64,000 nt of DNA from Siderastrea radians (GCA_964017195.1 OZ024898.1:9623130-9687129); one strand, 5' to 3'. Counted from the first letter of the stretch, positions 22,994 through 35,720 are shown. The notes: generated by a model from the sequence alone, not told the origin. Program-made: numbers and translations.

Positions 22994-25900
22994 CTGATGA
23001 AGAGAAGGGGGTAGAAGCAGTAAGTTGATGTTTGTGTTGTTTATAAATTCATACTCGTCGTTTTGTTGATCCCGTGGCTACTTCTAATTCGTTAACAGTG
23101 AAAATTGGACTTTTTCCACAAATTGCCTCTACTTGAACAACAGAAACAGTTCAGGAGGTCCCCGCTATCTTGAACCCCAACTATCTGAACTGAAACCATT
23201 TTCCCATGGAGAATGCCGCAAAATGTTAATTTGATACTTGGCTATCCCCAACTGCCTACAAGCTCCCGCCAAGAGCGGATGAAGTAAGAGAGTGAATCCC
23301 CGTCCCCCAAGATAATTATTTGAAATCTATTATTAGTTCGCACCCACGCTGCGAAGGTTATTTTTATCTGTTGTTCCCATGTCAACAATCTAGCATTACA
23401 TGACGTCATTCTAGCTGACCAATGAGGTGACGTCCTTAAAATAACCACGCGATATGACAGAGATCCAAAAATAGATTTCAAATAATTTTCATCGGAAGAG
23501 GTCCATGTATGGGGGATTCGCTCTCCCCCTTGTTCCTCTCTAGTTCCCGCACAATTTTAATTTCACAACGTTTCGATGTCTCCATGACATCATTTTCAAG
23601 TGAGAAAATAGAATATAGATGAGTTAATATATACAAGGTGAGGTGTTAAAACTATATATTTATTTAATATTTAGACACACTTACCATGCACACACAATTA
23701 CACGCCAAATATGTTACTTATTGTTTACTTTTTTAACGCCTCACTTTGTATATATTAACTCATCTATATTTTATTTTCTCACTTGAAAATGATGTCATGG
23801 AGACATCGAAACGTTGTGTTAAACTTTTCTCGCTAATTTATATCCTTAAATGTTTATCCAAATTCAATCTGATTCGAATTTTTATTTCCCTTGCAAATTC
23901 CAGATAGGGGAAGTAATAATACTTTTTCAATAAATATAATTTCTGTCCTCGCCCCGTGAATCCTATAATCCCTAGAATCCTATAATTTTCTACAGAAAAT
24001 TATTGTCTCTGGGATCCGGCAGGGTTTTGGAATCCGAAATCCAAAGCTTACTGGAATCCAAATTTCCGAATACCGCTGGTTTTGGGAGAAGTGGGATCAA
24101 GAATTCAGTCAGCAGAATGTGGAATCCACAATGAGACATGTAGCCTGCTTATAAAGTTGCTTATTGCCTTTGCTTCACGCGGAAAAGAGACCCAAAAGGG
24201 CGGAAACGGCACATAAGAAATCTGCCTATGATTTGATTGAATTAAGTCAGTTTGTTGCTTTTCAGATCCTTTTATAACTTTTCACTAAACATGTTCGATT
24301 CAAGTTTTAAGACACTGGGGGCTTGCGTGCCCTTCACCAGACTCCCACCCTTGTCACGATCCCAAGATTCCTGCCCTTGTAGAGCCATTATATTTTGATC
24401 ACAAAATGCCTTCAAAATGTGACCTGACTTGTAAAAAAGATCCATTTAAACTTACCTGGAGAGTTGAGGACGATGGAAATATTGTGAAGTTTCCATCCGT
24501 TGCGTTGGAATCCATTCTTTTTATTTTATCACACGAGTTTTTTAATACTGAAGGGAGAAAATAATTAAATTTAGGAATAATTAAAACATATTATTAAGGG
24601 TCATTAACCATGGACACACATTGTAGAAAATTATACGAGAGTTTCAAACATCCTTTTATTCTTTTCTTACATTTACACGTTTTCCCGTCTCCAGCATAGC
24701 CCGGCTTGCAGGAACAAAGATACGATCCTCCACTGTTCTGACAGTTGGCATTGACGTCACATGGGGCAGGAACATTACTGCACTCGTCGATTTCTATGAA
24801 TAGAAATAGAACTATAGCCGGTGAACTTCGACACAGTGAACTGCTAGTAAGTACCAAGCCAGCGCAAAGAAAACACTGAGTTCTGTGTCGATCATACAGA
24901 ACGTACCCGTTAAATCTCGGACGCCCAAGGGGGGAGGGAGGCGTGAAAGCCTTTTGAGAATGACATCGGGCATAACCGGGCTTGTGAAAGGCGCTTCAGG
25001 GATTTGCTATCGTCCCTTGACGACGACTTTTGCAGTCTTGCCTAAGCAAGCCACCATCTGATGCGACCCAGTATGGAATCAAGATTTATGTGTTTTGGAT
25101 CGTTATGCTACTGATTGTGTCAGCGGACAAAGAAGTCACGCACGGACCATGTGTTTTTGGTTCATTCCTTAGTGCTGTGGCAATAACGTTGTTATATCTG
25201 TGTGACCACTGGAATTGCATGTAGGTCGCGCCCATTTGAAGGTGTTTCAGAAGAGGCAGCACCATTTTCGTCAATTAATTAACCCTTTAAGCCCCAGTAT
25301 CAGCAGGCATGTTCTCCTCACTGTTCGTATGGTACTAGTTGAGAGAATGTACTCACACATCAAGACAACTCATGCATCTTTAGTGATCATTTCCTTAATT
25401 TTCATGACCTGTATGTTTGATCAGGTAATGATGCTGCAAGGAGAAATTAGATGCTTGTCACTATTGGGGCTTAAAGGGTTGAACCCTTGATGTCGGTCCA
25501 ACCAGGGCTAATTTCAAGAGACCGAACATTTGTTTGAACAGCCGTTCACTTTTCAAGATAATCATGATCACTAAACAGTGTAATAAATTTATGTTTCCTT
25601 AGTGCTGTCAGTAACTGACTCCGCGCTTTGCAAACTGCCGCCCCACCAACCTTTGCAAGTAATGCCGTCACCAGAGAATCCAATCTTGTAAGTGCAGGAA
25701 TAAGATCCGCGAGTGTTCTTACACATTGCATTGACATCACAAACGGGAGAAGAAGCAGTACACTCGTCGACGTCTGAGTAAACAAAACAAACCAAACCAA
25801 ACTAAAAATAACAAATCCAAAAAAAAAGAAAAACAAAAACAAAAAGCAAACTCACTTTCTGTATTCTTCTGCAGACCAAAACCATGCAAATTATATTAAC

Positions 25901-27720
25901 TCAATTTGATGACATTTTGCAGGTATATTGGAGTAGCTCTGTAAACGTATAAGACAACCAATAGACTAATAACCATTTTTCATCAATATCTAGGTCAAAT
26001 TTACGTAACTTTTGATTTTAATTGGTCAAACTTTTGTCGTGATCTAAGACAGGGCGACTGTATAGAGTTTGGTAACCTTTGGGAAATTTTAAGGACAGTA
26101 ATAAGTCCATCGGGTATTCTGGCAGATGGCATTGGCATTGTGGAAGAGAACGAAAGCAATAAACTCGCCAGCGTCTCAGGGAACCACTTGAAAGACGTTC
26201 GTGTAACTTTTTCAAGTTGAAATCTATTTCCATCTTGACCATCCATAGCCCACACTCTGAAAACCCCTTGGCGAGTTGGTCGGTGAGCCAAATTTCACGA
26301 TTTAGCCATAAAAAAAATCGTGTCAGAATGAAATAAGTTCTTATAAATTAAGTTAATAAGTTTATTAATAAGTTATTATTAAACTTAATAATATCTTAGG
26401 TTATTGTTATTATTTTGGTTTAAAAAGTTAATACTAAAGATAGATAATATCAGTTAAAGCCATGACTCACCTCCAGTCTCCATATCGCAGTAAGCCAGTA
26501 CAGGCATATCTGGCTTGTTCGTAGACAACCAGTATTTACCGCTGACCGCTTGCCCTTCACTGGCCTTAATCTCTTGACATGACTCAGCTTGCAGCTCAGG
26601 AATGGAGCCCAAAGGAACTGAAAAGAACAAATTAAAGTGATAATGCTTTTTATTTCATGTCATGAAGATGGCAACCAATCAGAAAGCTAAAATAGGTTTG
26701 CATAGTCCGAGATATCCCTCGGGACTTACTGAACAATTGTAATTCCCGCCCTTCGTCATACGGATAGTTTCCAGCCGGTCTTTGAAAGGTATTGCACAGT
26801 CAACATTAGGTGGTCATCGGGAATAAAAACTTCCGCTCCTCCTATTAAATCTTCTACTTCATTCTGATCTGCCCTTTTTCATTAGCTTTCCAACCAGTTC
26901 AGAAACCGGTTACATCCCAGCCTCTTGGAACACTCTTGCTAGATTTTCCAAAAAAGCCTGTGGGTTACCCTACTTTCTTCGAATTCTCAGTGCAACGTCA
27001 TTTATTTAGACAGGGGACGTGCATACACTCGAAATTTTAAGAATATTTTAAGAACAAACCCGAGGCTGAGATTTTGAAAAGGATATAATTTTGTGTTTGA
27101 AATCTGTAAACACAATACAATTGTATATTTTTAACTTAACTGTATAAAAAATAGAGTGCAAGCATGGTAAGAGGCATGAAATAAAATAGGTTTCCGAGAT
27201 GCCTTGACATGCTGTATTGCGAATATCTCACTGATTACTTGATGGCTCTTTGTACACTGTGTGTATATTGAACAAGCTGAAGTCATTAGTGAAATATTTT
27301 CAGTTATAGCTATCCAAAGGTATTAAGATAATTAAATAACAAGAATTGTCTCATACAGTTCATTGCCATATCAACTTCTTTTTGTATCAGCTTACCTCGT
27401 TTCATGGCCCGTCTGTAGTAATATCGACCTGGATCAGGAACAAAATCCTCAGGCCTGGATTCCTTAGTTCTATCATTGAACTCACACATGCCGACAGATA
27501 TAACAAAATTAAAGCTTTGGCATCTCTGGTCACGTCGGCAGGCGATTATGCATTCGGAACCAAGGTTTGCCATCATCGTCTTGTAGGTGTGTCCCTGTAA
27601 TTTCCAGCCAAATATGGATTTTTCAGATCCACCAGCAGCGCAGTGATGACTTACTGTTTCGTGGAACATTTGACTGAGCAGAAATAGAATTGCAATAGGT
27701 ATGTCTTGTCTCACAGCCAT
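22334..27720 (-). CDS. Gene A: secreted PAN-EGF-EGF-fibrinogen-like protein
   Basis: Six exons (27396-27720, 26471-26617, 25651-25773, 24671-24793, 24456-24547, 22334-22993) splice in frame to 489 residues with GT-AG introns. Order: signal peptide [20 protein letters not shown]/apple-like Cys-rich domain; a 49-residue module resembling the start of a fibrinogen domain ([19 protein letters not shown]); two calcium-binding-type EGFs (DVDEC.., EIDEC..); a fibrinogen-like domain from NSCDKIK through [19 protein letters not shown] to SLNIWIR and stop. No membrane segment, so probably extracellular. The layout resembles coral skeletal-organic-matrix and fibrinogen-related proteins, an inference from architecture. 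Oddity: the first EGF lacks one of its six cysteines. Its 5' neighbour B is a paralogue. Confidence 0.85.
23564..23818. mobile_element. Foldback element, arms ~89 bp
   Basis: Arms 23564-23652 and 23730-23818 are near-perfect complements (CACAACGTTTCGATGTCTCC against its reverse). They lie in the last intron of gene A. Each arm, read outward, carries a degenerate GATG-stem-GAAAC motif. Confidence 0.85.
24456..24547 (-). CDS. Gene A exon 5: start of fibrinogen-like domain
   Basis: 92 nt, phase 1 in and phase 0 out (CAG|GTAAGT). It encodes [20 protein letters not shown] then [10 protein letters not shown]. The C..IK...DG.F.I.P pattern and the continuation into VYCDM of the next exon identify it as the opening of the fibrinogen-like domain. 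Confidence 0.82.
24671..24793 (-). CDS. Gene A exon 4: calcium-binding EGF
   Basis: 123 nt, phase 1-1. It encodes [18 protein letters not shown] then [19 protein letters not shown] and KTCK: six cysteines and a full cbEGF consensus. Confidence 0.88.
25281..25480. mobile_element. 200 bp MITE, TIR AACCCTTTAAGCCCC
   Basis: Perfect 15 bp inverted ends, AACCCTTTAAGCCCC and GGGGCTTAAAGGGTT, in the intron between the two EGF exons of gene A. Non-coding. Confidence 0.8.
25651..25773 (-). CDS. Gene A exon 3: EGF domain missing cysteine 5
   Basis: 123 nt, phase 1-1. It encodes [18 protein letters not shown] then [19 protein letters not shown] and ITCK. The calcium-binding consensus D-x-D-E-C is present. 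The CxC pair normally written C-x-C is C-T-Y here, so the fifth cysteine is lost; the paralogous exon at 53032-53154 keeps it. Confidence 0.85.
26471..26617 (-). CDS. Gene A exon 2: fibrinogen-N-like module
   Basis: 147 nt, phase 1-1, acceptor TTTTCAG and donor GTGAGT. It encodes [20 protein letters not shown] then [22 protein letters not shown]. This looks like the first 45 residues of a fibrinogen domain without the rest. Confidence 0.82.
27396..27720 (-). CDS. Gene A exon 1: signal peptide and PAN domain
   Basis: ATG at 27720 starts a 20-residue hydrophobic leader. Cysteines follow in [21 protein letters not shown] and VGMCEF, then [15 protein letters not shown]. It ends phase 1 at CGAG|GTAAGC. 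A CTTTTCAG acceptor-like site near 27769 suggests an upstream 5'UTR exon. Confidence 0.85.
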
Positions 27721-27782
27721 TTTGTTAGACTACTGGCCGGATTCTGAGGTGCAGCTTAAGTCAACGATCTGAAAAGAAATTT

Positions 27783-28035
27783 AAAGGAATAGGAATACAG
27801 AAGGGAAAGGAGGAGGAGAGGGAGGAGGGGGAGGGAGAAGGACGAGGAAGAGGTGGAGGAGGAGGAGGAGGAGGAAGAAGAAGAAGAAGAAGAAGAAGAA
27901 GAAGAAGAAGAAGAAGAAGAAGAAGAAGAAGAAAAAAAAGAAACAAAGGACAACAACAACAACAAGCTAGAACAAGAACAAGAACACGATAGAGGACACA
28001 ACAACAACAACAACAACAACAGCAACAACAAACAT
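27783..28035. repeat. GGA/GAA tract followed by AAC repeat
   Basis: Purine-rich (GGA)n and (GAA)n run about 27800-27940, then (AAC)n to 28035, just upstream of gene A. Poly-Glu, poly-Ser and poly-Cys frames across it are artefacts. Confidence 0.93.
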
Positions 28036-28539
28036 GACATGCAAAACAACAATTCAACATCTTCAGTGTTACCACTCCTCAGTCATTGTTTTCAAAGCTG
28101 TTACTGAAAGCATTTTCAGGGAATCGTACATGCTGACTTCGGGAAAACATTTTCAAATGAACCTACATAAATACCAGCCAATGTTGTTGATAAACTACCG
28201 TGCATGTAACATACAGTCAGCAACCGTCAGAATATACCAATAAAGAATATATCCACATTCGCAGAATTCAGAATTTTGGAACAGAGAAATGTTAACCGTT
28301 ATTTTGCGATGTTTCTTTAAATTTGCTGACTTCAATGTTGTAATACGAGACTACGGCCATTTTTTCCCAGATAGTTAGTGACACATTTTGTTATATTTGT
28401 GAATACGGAACATTAGAGAACTTAATTATTTTCAGCCAAGCAGTTCCAGGAGCTAAAGCAACGGATCATTCCACGTTTCTTGGAAACCCCTACCTACCCC
28501 TCCCCTAACCCAACATTGTTTGACTTATTATCACTTAGA

Positions 28540-28593
28540 AGACGCGCGCGAGTTCGTCCCCTCTCGCGTGGCGAACTCCTCACTCGCGCGCGT
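28540..28593. repeat. GC-rich palindrome
   Basis: GACGCGCGCGAGTTCG pairs with CGAACTCCTCACTCGCGCGCGTC across a short loop; isolated GC island in AT-rich DNA. Confidence 0.6.
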
Positions 28594-28599
28594 CCTATG

Positions 28600-31500
28600 T
28601 TATTCAAATCTCATACGCCTTAAAATCACTTAAGCACCTGCTAAGTAGGCTAGCTTGCATCTAGTTATATCCAAAACAATCGACTTGGCACAAAACCAGA
28701 ATGATCCGGCAGCTGACCGGCAAGTCACCCAGGAGTTACCTAGTGCAGACTAAAATTAATCTGGTACGAGGTATTAGAGAAATCTTTCTCATACATATAC
28801 GTCCAGAACCATTCACAATATTCAACTCGGGCACCAGTCATTCCAACCGAACAATTGCTCTCAACTCATCTATTCTCAACCCAGCCAAGCATCCCAGTTC
28901 GATTCCAATGGATAACATCAAGCAGCATTGCCAATGCAGTGTGTCCCAGACCACACCCCTTTCGGAGCTTTTCGACCACGAAGGCACAGTGCCAGACGGC
29001 CTAAAAGAGACTGGTTAAAGAAATCTAGATCGAGACACTAGGGAACTGTTGGTCTTAATTTTACTTCCGTTGAGATATTTTGTGTGCATTTCTTAGTTAT
29101 AGTTTACGCCATCGTTTTAAACTAGGACATCTTAATTTGAGATTAATAATTAATAAGTAATTTGGGATTACCTATAGCTACGATTTTGTTTTCTAGGTGG
29201 TTTAAAAAAATGAACTTGCATTGTTATATTGGCAATACGGAACAACCGAGAGCGTTGTTTTCATGGTGGATGCGTTTGGAATATTCTTTCAGAATAGGTC
29301 ACATAAACTTTGGCGCTCTTCCAAATTCCCTACCCTGTTTCCATCGGTTGTGACAGAAAACGCACATCACTTTCAGCAAACATTTCTCAAATAGTTCATG
29401 AAATCTTAAACATCTTAATCTTTATAAATGAGCTCTTTTCATATGCAGCGAATTTCAAACCTAGTAAATTAATTTTTCAGTGGAAACTGTAACGGTAGAT
29501 GTTTCCACTCTACGCGAAAGGGAAACTCTGAAAGAGCTGTCGCTCTCTTCTAGGTACCGAGATCTAAATCACGAACTGGACTTTGACAATAACTGCGACA
29601 ACTTGACTTTGGTTCCAACAGCACTTTTAGTCTACTCAACAATGTAATCTCCATCTCCACAAGAAATGTAATCCAAGAAAGTTAACAAAGTGATTGCTTA
29701 TATACGACTTGTATTCACCTCTATCGTTTACAGAGTATAATAGATGTACTAACAAGCAGATGTAGCTGAAAGTAATTACAGTAGAGCGGACAGTTCTTTG
29801 AAGACAGCGCAGAAAAGCAAAAGGTCTACGTTTTACACCTAAGTTTATTATTTCAGAGGTAAATTATTAGATAACAGATGAGCGGCTCGTGCCGCCTGTG
29901 TTTACTGATCAAAGAAGCACTTAGTATTCATAGCTGAAAACTAACAGACGAGTTAGGCTATTAGTCTACTATTCAAGTTCAAAACAAGTTAAGTCTGCAA
30001 AAGCCTTCATCTCGAAATAATGAGTCAACAAGATTACAGGTTTTAAATTAAACCTATAGAATTGGAAGGAGATCGCAACTGTAGAACGGAATTTATTAAC
30101 GAAGACAAATTAAAGGAAAACTTGTTGTTAACATAAAATAACTCTTTCTTTAGCTAGAATTCAGCGCTGATTAAAACTTGTCAAATATCTAAATCTAAAT
30201 GTAAGATCTAAATCGATACTGTACTAATACTGTGCAAAACCTCCCAAAGCGGGAAATTTGTGCACACGGATGCAGCCAGCAGTTATTCGGTGAAAAAAGT
30301 CTCTTCACGTGATCAAACTGAGTTGTGACGTGCTCGTCTGTTTTGTGCTCTTTGTGTTTTGTTATCTCATTATTTGCCTTAGTAGGCTTATCTGTCCAAA
30401 GCTAATTTTCGACATTTCTATTTTAACGAATGTGATTCCGGGCGACGAATGTAATTTTAAAAGACAAAGTTTCACGATGCCAATTAAAGTAGCTTTCCTT
30501 GGCTTATATGACAGTTTCTGGGAAACAAAATATAACTGTTTCAGTAAATTCGATTTTTATGGAAAGAAAAAAATGACTGTTTTTTATTTGTATACATAGG
30601 AGAATTGTTTATAAAATGACTAACGAGATAAAGCATGGCAGCCAACCAAAGTTGTTTTTTCGTCAGCAACTTTGTTCAACATACAGAATATTTTCAAATC
30701 GAAGGGAATTAAACCAAAATCCACAAGAAAATGCTTAACAGCCAACAATAAATGTAAAGGAACTGTTAAAATACTTTTTATTTCTGTCGCAGGTTTAGAA
30801 ATCGCCAAAATCATGCAAAATTGACCGGTAAAGTGTTTGCAACACCGTATAAATCCATTTATAAGCCCTGGGCTGAGAAAACTTCCTAGGGGTTTCTTGA
30901 ATGGGCTGTGGTCGTTCTAATGGAAGTTTCAACGTTTACTTTTCTACATTTGGTTGTGGCAAGCAACGCCTTTACTTTCCACTTTTGTATTTATTTTCAC
31001 GGATTAAAATTCGAATATAACACCATACGAAAAGAAAATTATCACCCGGGGGACAAGGTAAGACTAGCTATAAAAGTCCTCGTAAGACAGGTCACAATTA
31101 GCGAGTTTTGAAAAATATCATTATAGGATGAACGTCTTTTAAGGATGATAATTCTTTCAAAATACTCAACCCGCAGTTTCGTCACTGGAGACGTTATGCA
31201 CTGGCAATATAACATACCTCGTTTTTAAGTTTGTTTCTGCTTTCAATGCGTAGGTAAGAATATAAAAGACTGAAACGTCTTCCGACAGCCAAAACTAGGA
31301 TTTCAACCAAGAAAGACACACACGCACACTAACATTCAAACAAATAGACAAAATTGATATCCTGTAAAACTAAGAAAAAGTAAAAACTCTTACTAACTTC
31401 TTATGAGAATTTTCCAGATATGTATTCCAAAACTGGACGCTAAGACGTGTTTCTTATAGCAGAGAAGTGGTCAGTTATCCACTCACTTTCCAAGCATGTC

Positions 31501-33970
31501 AACAGAGCTCTAAGCGATAAACTTCTTTCGAACGTAAATATGTTGGGAAATATATCATATTCCTACAACAATTTGTGCATGTGAAAAGTCTGGCAACGTT
31601 TGTGACGAATAATTTATTAATGAGCTAGGCTAAAGTACAAAAACACATTTAGGGAGGTGCTTTTAATAATTCATTTACTTTTGCAAGGTTATCAACTGGT
31701 AGTTTCACATACTAGTTATAAAGCATGAAATAGCAATTTTTATATTCACAAGTTCGTGTTTGCCACATGGCATTTAGCAAAGAACATGGTCACCCGAGTA
31801 TCCTCATTAAACAGCTGCAACATTTTAACTGAGATCCCTGTTGACTAAATGTGCTTTCCCTATTCCTACCTTACACGAAAAAAACATAATTAATATGAAC
31901 TCATAAAACTCACTTAACTTTCCTAAAATTTTAAAATAAACATGTTAATTGTTTCAGTGGAAGGAAAATTAACCGCTGAGAAATAGCAGAGTTCGAATGC
32001 CATAGTTTCTGACTCCCTTCCCCGTATTTCCGGTTTATTCACATGAACGTAAATTTTGCTCTGCTTTAGTCAGCTATAAAATAACTTTCCTCTTATTTCT
32101 TTCCTTTTGAGGAGTACGTTATAACTTACGAATACATTTTCATCCTTTTGGTTTCGTCTTCATCGTATCAAACGCAACCGACTTCCAGTTCACAAAGATC
32201 TTAGTTTATAAATGCCACGGTTTCGTGAGGACCTTTGTCCTCGTTTTCCTTTGGAAGTTGACAACTTTTAGCAGGCAGGATTCGCCTGCAGTTGCAGCAA
32301 TCTAAATTCAAAAGTATGCTGTTTTTCCATGTAAGCAATTGTCAAATTTGAAACAACTTTTCTCACTTTTTCTGTCTTTAAGAAAGCTATCTGCGTAAAA
32401 TAAGTTTTTAATCATTTTATTCTCTGTGTTATCCGATGCTATGATATTTGCAAGTAGTAAAATGTTTCTGTAAACCCATTCAAACCTTGGACTGATCCAA
32501 TTCTAATTCGCAAGTCATCAATCTTGTTGCCGACAGCATTTCATTTTTCTGGCATCTGAGGCCTTTATTAAGTTAATCAGGGACAGGTAACTATACAGTT
32601 AATGGAGCCAGCTAATATAATGAAAACTGTACGTAATAGGTATAATGGAAACCGCACGTAATAATGTGTTCATTATTCTAATTTTAAAACCGCAATAGTC
32701 TACAGAGGGAGTCCCTTGTTTACTTAGCAATTATTTCACGAGCGCGGGTTTGCACATAGCGCCAACTTGGTTTTATTCGTCTGTTATCCGGCGACTCCGA
32801 GAGTAATAATTGTTTTATTAAATTATCAACGTAACTTGGGTAATCGTTGCTGAAGTTTTAATGTTGGCATATTTTGGGCCTACAGTTTGGCTTTTAGGCG
32901 AAAAAATGTGAATGCCAGTGCATTAGTCATGGCATGCAATTTCCTAATAAATTCCTTCTATCCACTTATGCCTAAAGTTGTTTTCTGATTTTACCGCTGA
33001 TTACTGTTTATGTTAATGTTAATTAGGCTCGTTTCCCATATTGCAGCAAGCAGAAAAGGCCCCTTCTTTGAAAGTAAAAGTCTACAACTTGTTGTGGATC
33101 AATTTCCTCAATTTTATTTTTTTTAGTTTTACCTTTCCATTTAAAAATTGTAGTTTTAGCTTTCCACTTGAAAAATGTGGAGTATCATTTTGGAAAAGTT
33201 CCCTCTAAGTACTGAAAAATGTCCATTACAATCCGTCGACGTCAGCTAATTCAAACCTTTTCTCTCTAATTGAGGCGCTTTTATTGAACGCTCACGCTTG
33301 AATAACCAGCCAAGGAGCTCACCAATATGCGTAAATGTCCGGCCATTCTGCGCGATGCGGATTTGACCTAAATTCCAAACACCGTGCTTGTCAATAATAA
33401 ATATGTTAACGCCTGCTTGCCTGTTTGAGCGACGGAGCCGCGACTGCAAACTTAGCAGCGGGTTGGCCTGAGTTTTCATATTCTTGAGTCCTCAGAAAAT
33501 GAAACATGTTTGTAAATAAAGGGAGAAGCGCTGCCCGAGTTTCCAACTGTCTGAAACAATAGCTTAGCGACATCCAATTTTGGCTTTTCCCAACTCTTTT
33601 CGCTTTGAAAACACGAAAATTGGATGATGCGACATACAATAGTCGCCTTTTAGAAGAAAGGTTGGACTATAACTCCAAATTTCAGTGTCGAGAAATTACA
33701 TCCCTCCAGTTTAGAAAAATCCCCTGTTAATCAATGTTATAACTTTTATCAAGGATTAAATGTCGAGCTTTTCCTAGTCTACACGTAGCCCCTCCCGTTT
33801 TCTCCTCGGGGGGAGGCTACGGCTATGCGTAGGCTGAAATTTTCCGTGTAGAAGATTCATGGACTTCTTATTTCAACGATTCAACAATTTTTATCGATGC
33901 TCGCCGCTTTCTATGCAAACATGAAATTCACTGCCAAAAAAGTAAATTAGTAATTTAATAAAAGAATTCT
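28600..33970. other. Upstream region of gene A, no gene recognised
   Basis: AT-rich sequence with only short domain-less frames, including a 105-codon frame at 28701-29018. Part of it (about 31.3-32.7 kb) is paralogous to sequence upstream of unit B at 54.9-56.4 and 57.7-58.6 kb, so it probably carries gene A promoter or 5'UTR sequence. Confidence 0.5.
31394..31480 (-). promoter_or_regulatory. Candidate 5'UTR exon / promoter segment of gene A
   Basis: A donor-like GTAAGAG follows sequence conserved with 54944 and 57727 (TTGGTAAGAGC preceded by CCACTTTCCA-like blocks on the opposite strand). The extent of the block is approximate. No transcript evidence; inferred from conservation of a splice donor in duplicated flanks. 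Confidence 0.3.
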
Positions 33971-34006
33971 AACTTAAGTTGTCGCTAACAAAAATGGTAA
34001 CGTTAA

Positions 34007-34217
34007 GGCTGGTTTCCATATGATCGCTAAGATCACTGCGATCGCTGGAAAATACGTCTGGTAAACGATAGAACTGAGGCCTTTCTCAGCAATCGTTGTC
34101 GCAACGATGGCTATCATCGCTACGTCCGCTGAAGAGTGGTTTCCATATGATCGCAACGATTGCTGAACGTTTTTTCCAGCCATCGCACCGATCGTAGCCA
34201 TCACATGGAAACCAGCC
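34007..34217. mobile_element. TTAA-flanked MITE (piggyBac-like), GCTGGTTTCCAT ends
   Basis: Inverted ends GGCTGGTTTCCAT and ATGGAAACCAGCC, with TTAA at 34003-34006 and 34218-34221. Internal GATCGC/GCGATC blocks repeat. 211 bp, no gene. Confidence 0.8.
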
Positions 34218-34704
34218 TTAAAAGAAGCTTGAAACTTGCCGAGAGTATATGAAGAGATCTATGAAGGATTTTTCTGTTCAATCCATGTAAAGTTCCTGGG
34301 GGGGGGGGGAGGGTGCACTCCTGTCCAAGAAAATCAAAAATTGACGCCCATTTTTAGGCGCACTGACCCGAAAAATGACACCATATTCAAGGGAAAAACG
34401 ATATCTAAGAATTTTGTGACTGCGCACCGCAAAACAAACACCTTTAAAAAAATCGCTTTGTCAATACTTTATCGGATAGTCCAGCTTTAATAGACAATAT
34501 TTTATTCGTTGAGCTGGGTTTTTACGTCCTGCAGTATTTGAGAACCTCAAAAACCATACCTTATTCCACGGGACATACCTACATAGATTATATATGGGCG
34601 GGAGTACCCCCAGGGGTCAAACTTGGGAGTATCCCCCGAGTCAAGCTTCTTAAGGAGCTGTCACTGAGATATTCCTTGCAAACGAATCATATAAAGGCTA
34701 CCAC

Positions 34705-35720
34705 CAAACATTTTAGTTCCAACAGCAAATTTATTTTATATCAGCACTTCTACTACTACAACTTGTTTTATCAGATTGGCCCTCAATAAGAATAGAATGA
34801 AAAAATAGGTTCACATTGGAAAATTATGACCACGCTTTGCATCAGGAAACCCCATTATCGAGGAAAGAGTTGAACGATTTTGGACCTTCACAGCGGTCAA
34901 ACGTATGATGCATGCACAGTCCCTGTCAAAATTTAACGCCTTCTCTGAAAACTTAAAAGCGTTTTACGTTGCGTATATGTTCAAAATGAAATAACTTTCA
35001 TGCACAGAGTTTGATTTGCCAGGTACATGTCATGCATAATTTTCAGACGAACATCGCGCTCGTACATGATTGAACTGATTCAAACTTAAAGGCTCTTAAA
35101 AACCGGACGTGATGCAGCTTTTTGCGTTTGACCACTGTGAATCCTGGACCTGGGGACTGCGGGCTTCTCAGTCAGCAGACTCTCACCAATCAACCGCTGA
35201 CCGCAATACCAGGGGTCTCTGAAATACAACGCCAAGTGTATATTAACGACGTTGAATTGCGATCAAAGTGTGAGATATCCTGATACAGGAATGGTCTCCA
35301 GTGTTGTATGTTTACTGAGACAAGCGAAAAGCTAAAAAGAAATCGAAAGAATGATGTCTAAATTTGTTATCAAATCATTAAAGCACAATTAAGATTTTTA
35401 TACGCCTATTAAAAATACACAAAACTAATAAAAAGCATATCAATTTATATTACACGTTTTAACGTAATATTGCTGTTGGCTTTTCTCCTTTTTTGAAAAA
35501 TAACTCAACCCATTCCCTTTGCACTCACTTTCTTCGCAGTTAAGAACAAAGTGTGCGTAAATATGACGTGATGACATTCGTGTGAAAATTGGGCAGTAGG
35601 AAGGAAACGGTTGCGCATTAGACTGTACTAGCTAAGAGTATATAGGATAGGTATATACTTAAATGCGATTAAAAAATTAGTACAAATGCGGTTAATTATC
35701 GAAAGTAAAAGTGTAAGTCT
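34705..35720. repeat. Dispersed repeat D, copy 2
   Basis: Begins AGTTCCAACAGCAAATTTAT and contains TGCTGTTGGCTTTTCTCC and CTGTACTAGCTAAGA blocks shared in order with copies 1 and 3. It is interrupted at 34886-35145 by a MITE. Confidence 0.6.
34886..35145. mobile_element. MITE family TTCACAGCGGTCAAACG, copy 2
   Basis: TTCACAGCGGTCAAACGTA at left pairs with TGCGTTTGACCACTGTGAA at right. TTGGACC and CTGGACC on either side suggest an 8-9 bp duplication. It sits within dispersed repeat D. Confidence 0.7.

Noticed and set aside
22571..23014. 147-codon plus-strand frame
   Set aside because: Shadow of the gene A fibrinogen-like exon on the other strand.
23575..23610. Hammerhead ribozyme in the gene A intron foldback
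   Set aside because: The CTGATGA core is not present (AATGATGT instead), so it is reported only as a degenerate look-alike.
26001..26291. 96-codon minus-strand frame in the gene A intron
   Set aside because: No recognisable domain and not needed for the in-frame exon chain; splicing it in would disrupt the phase-1 junctions.
27756..28107. Poly-Ser, poly-Cys/Leu and poly-Glu/Asn frames
   Set aside because: Translations of GGA/GAA and AAC simple repeats.
28701..29018. 105-codon plus-strand frame
   Set aside because: No domain, no signal peptide, no splice-linked neighbour; likely chance.
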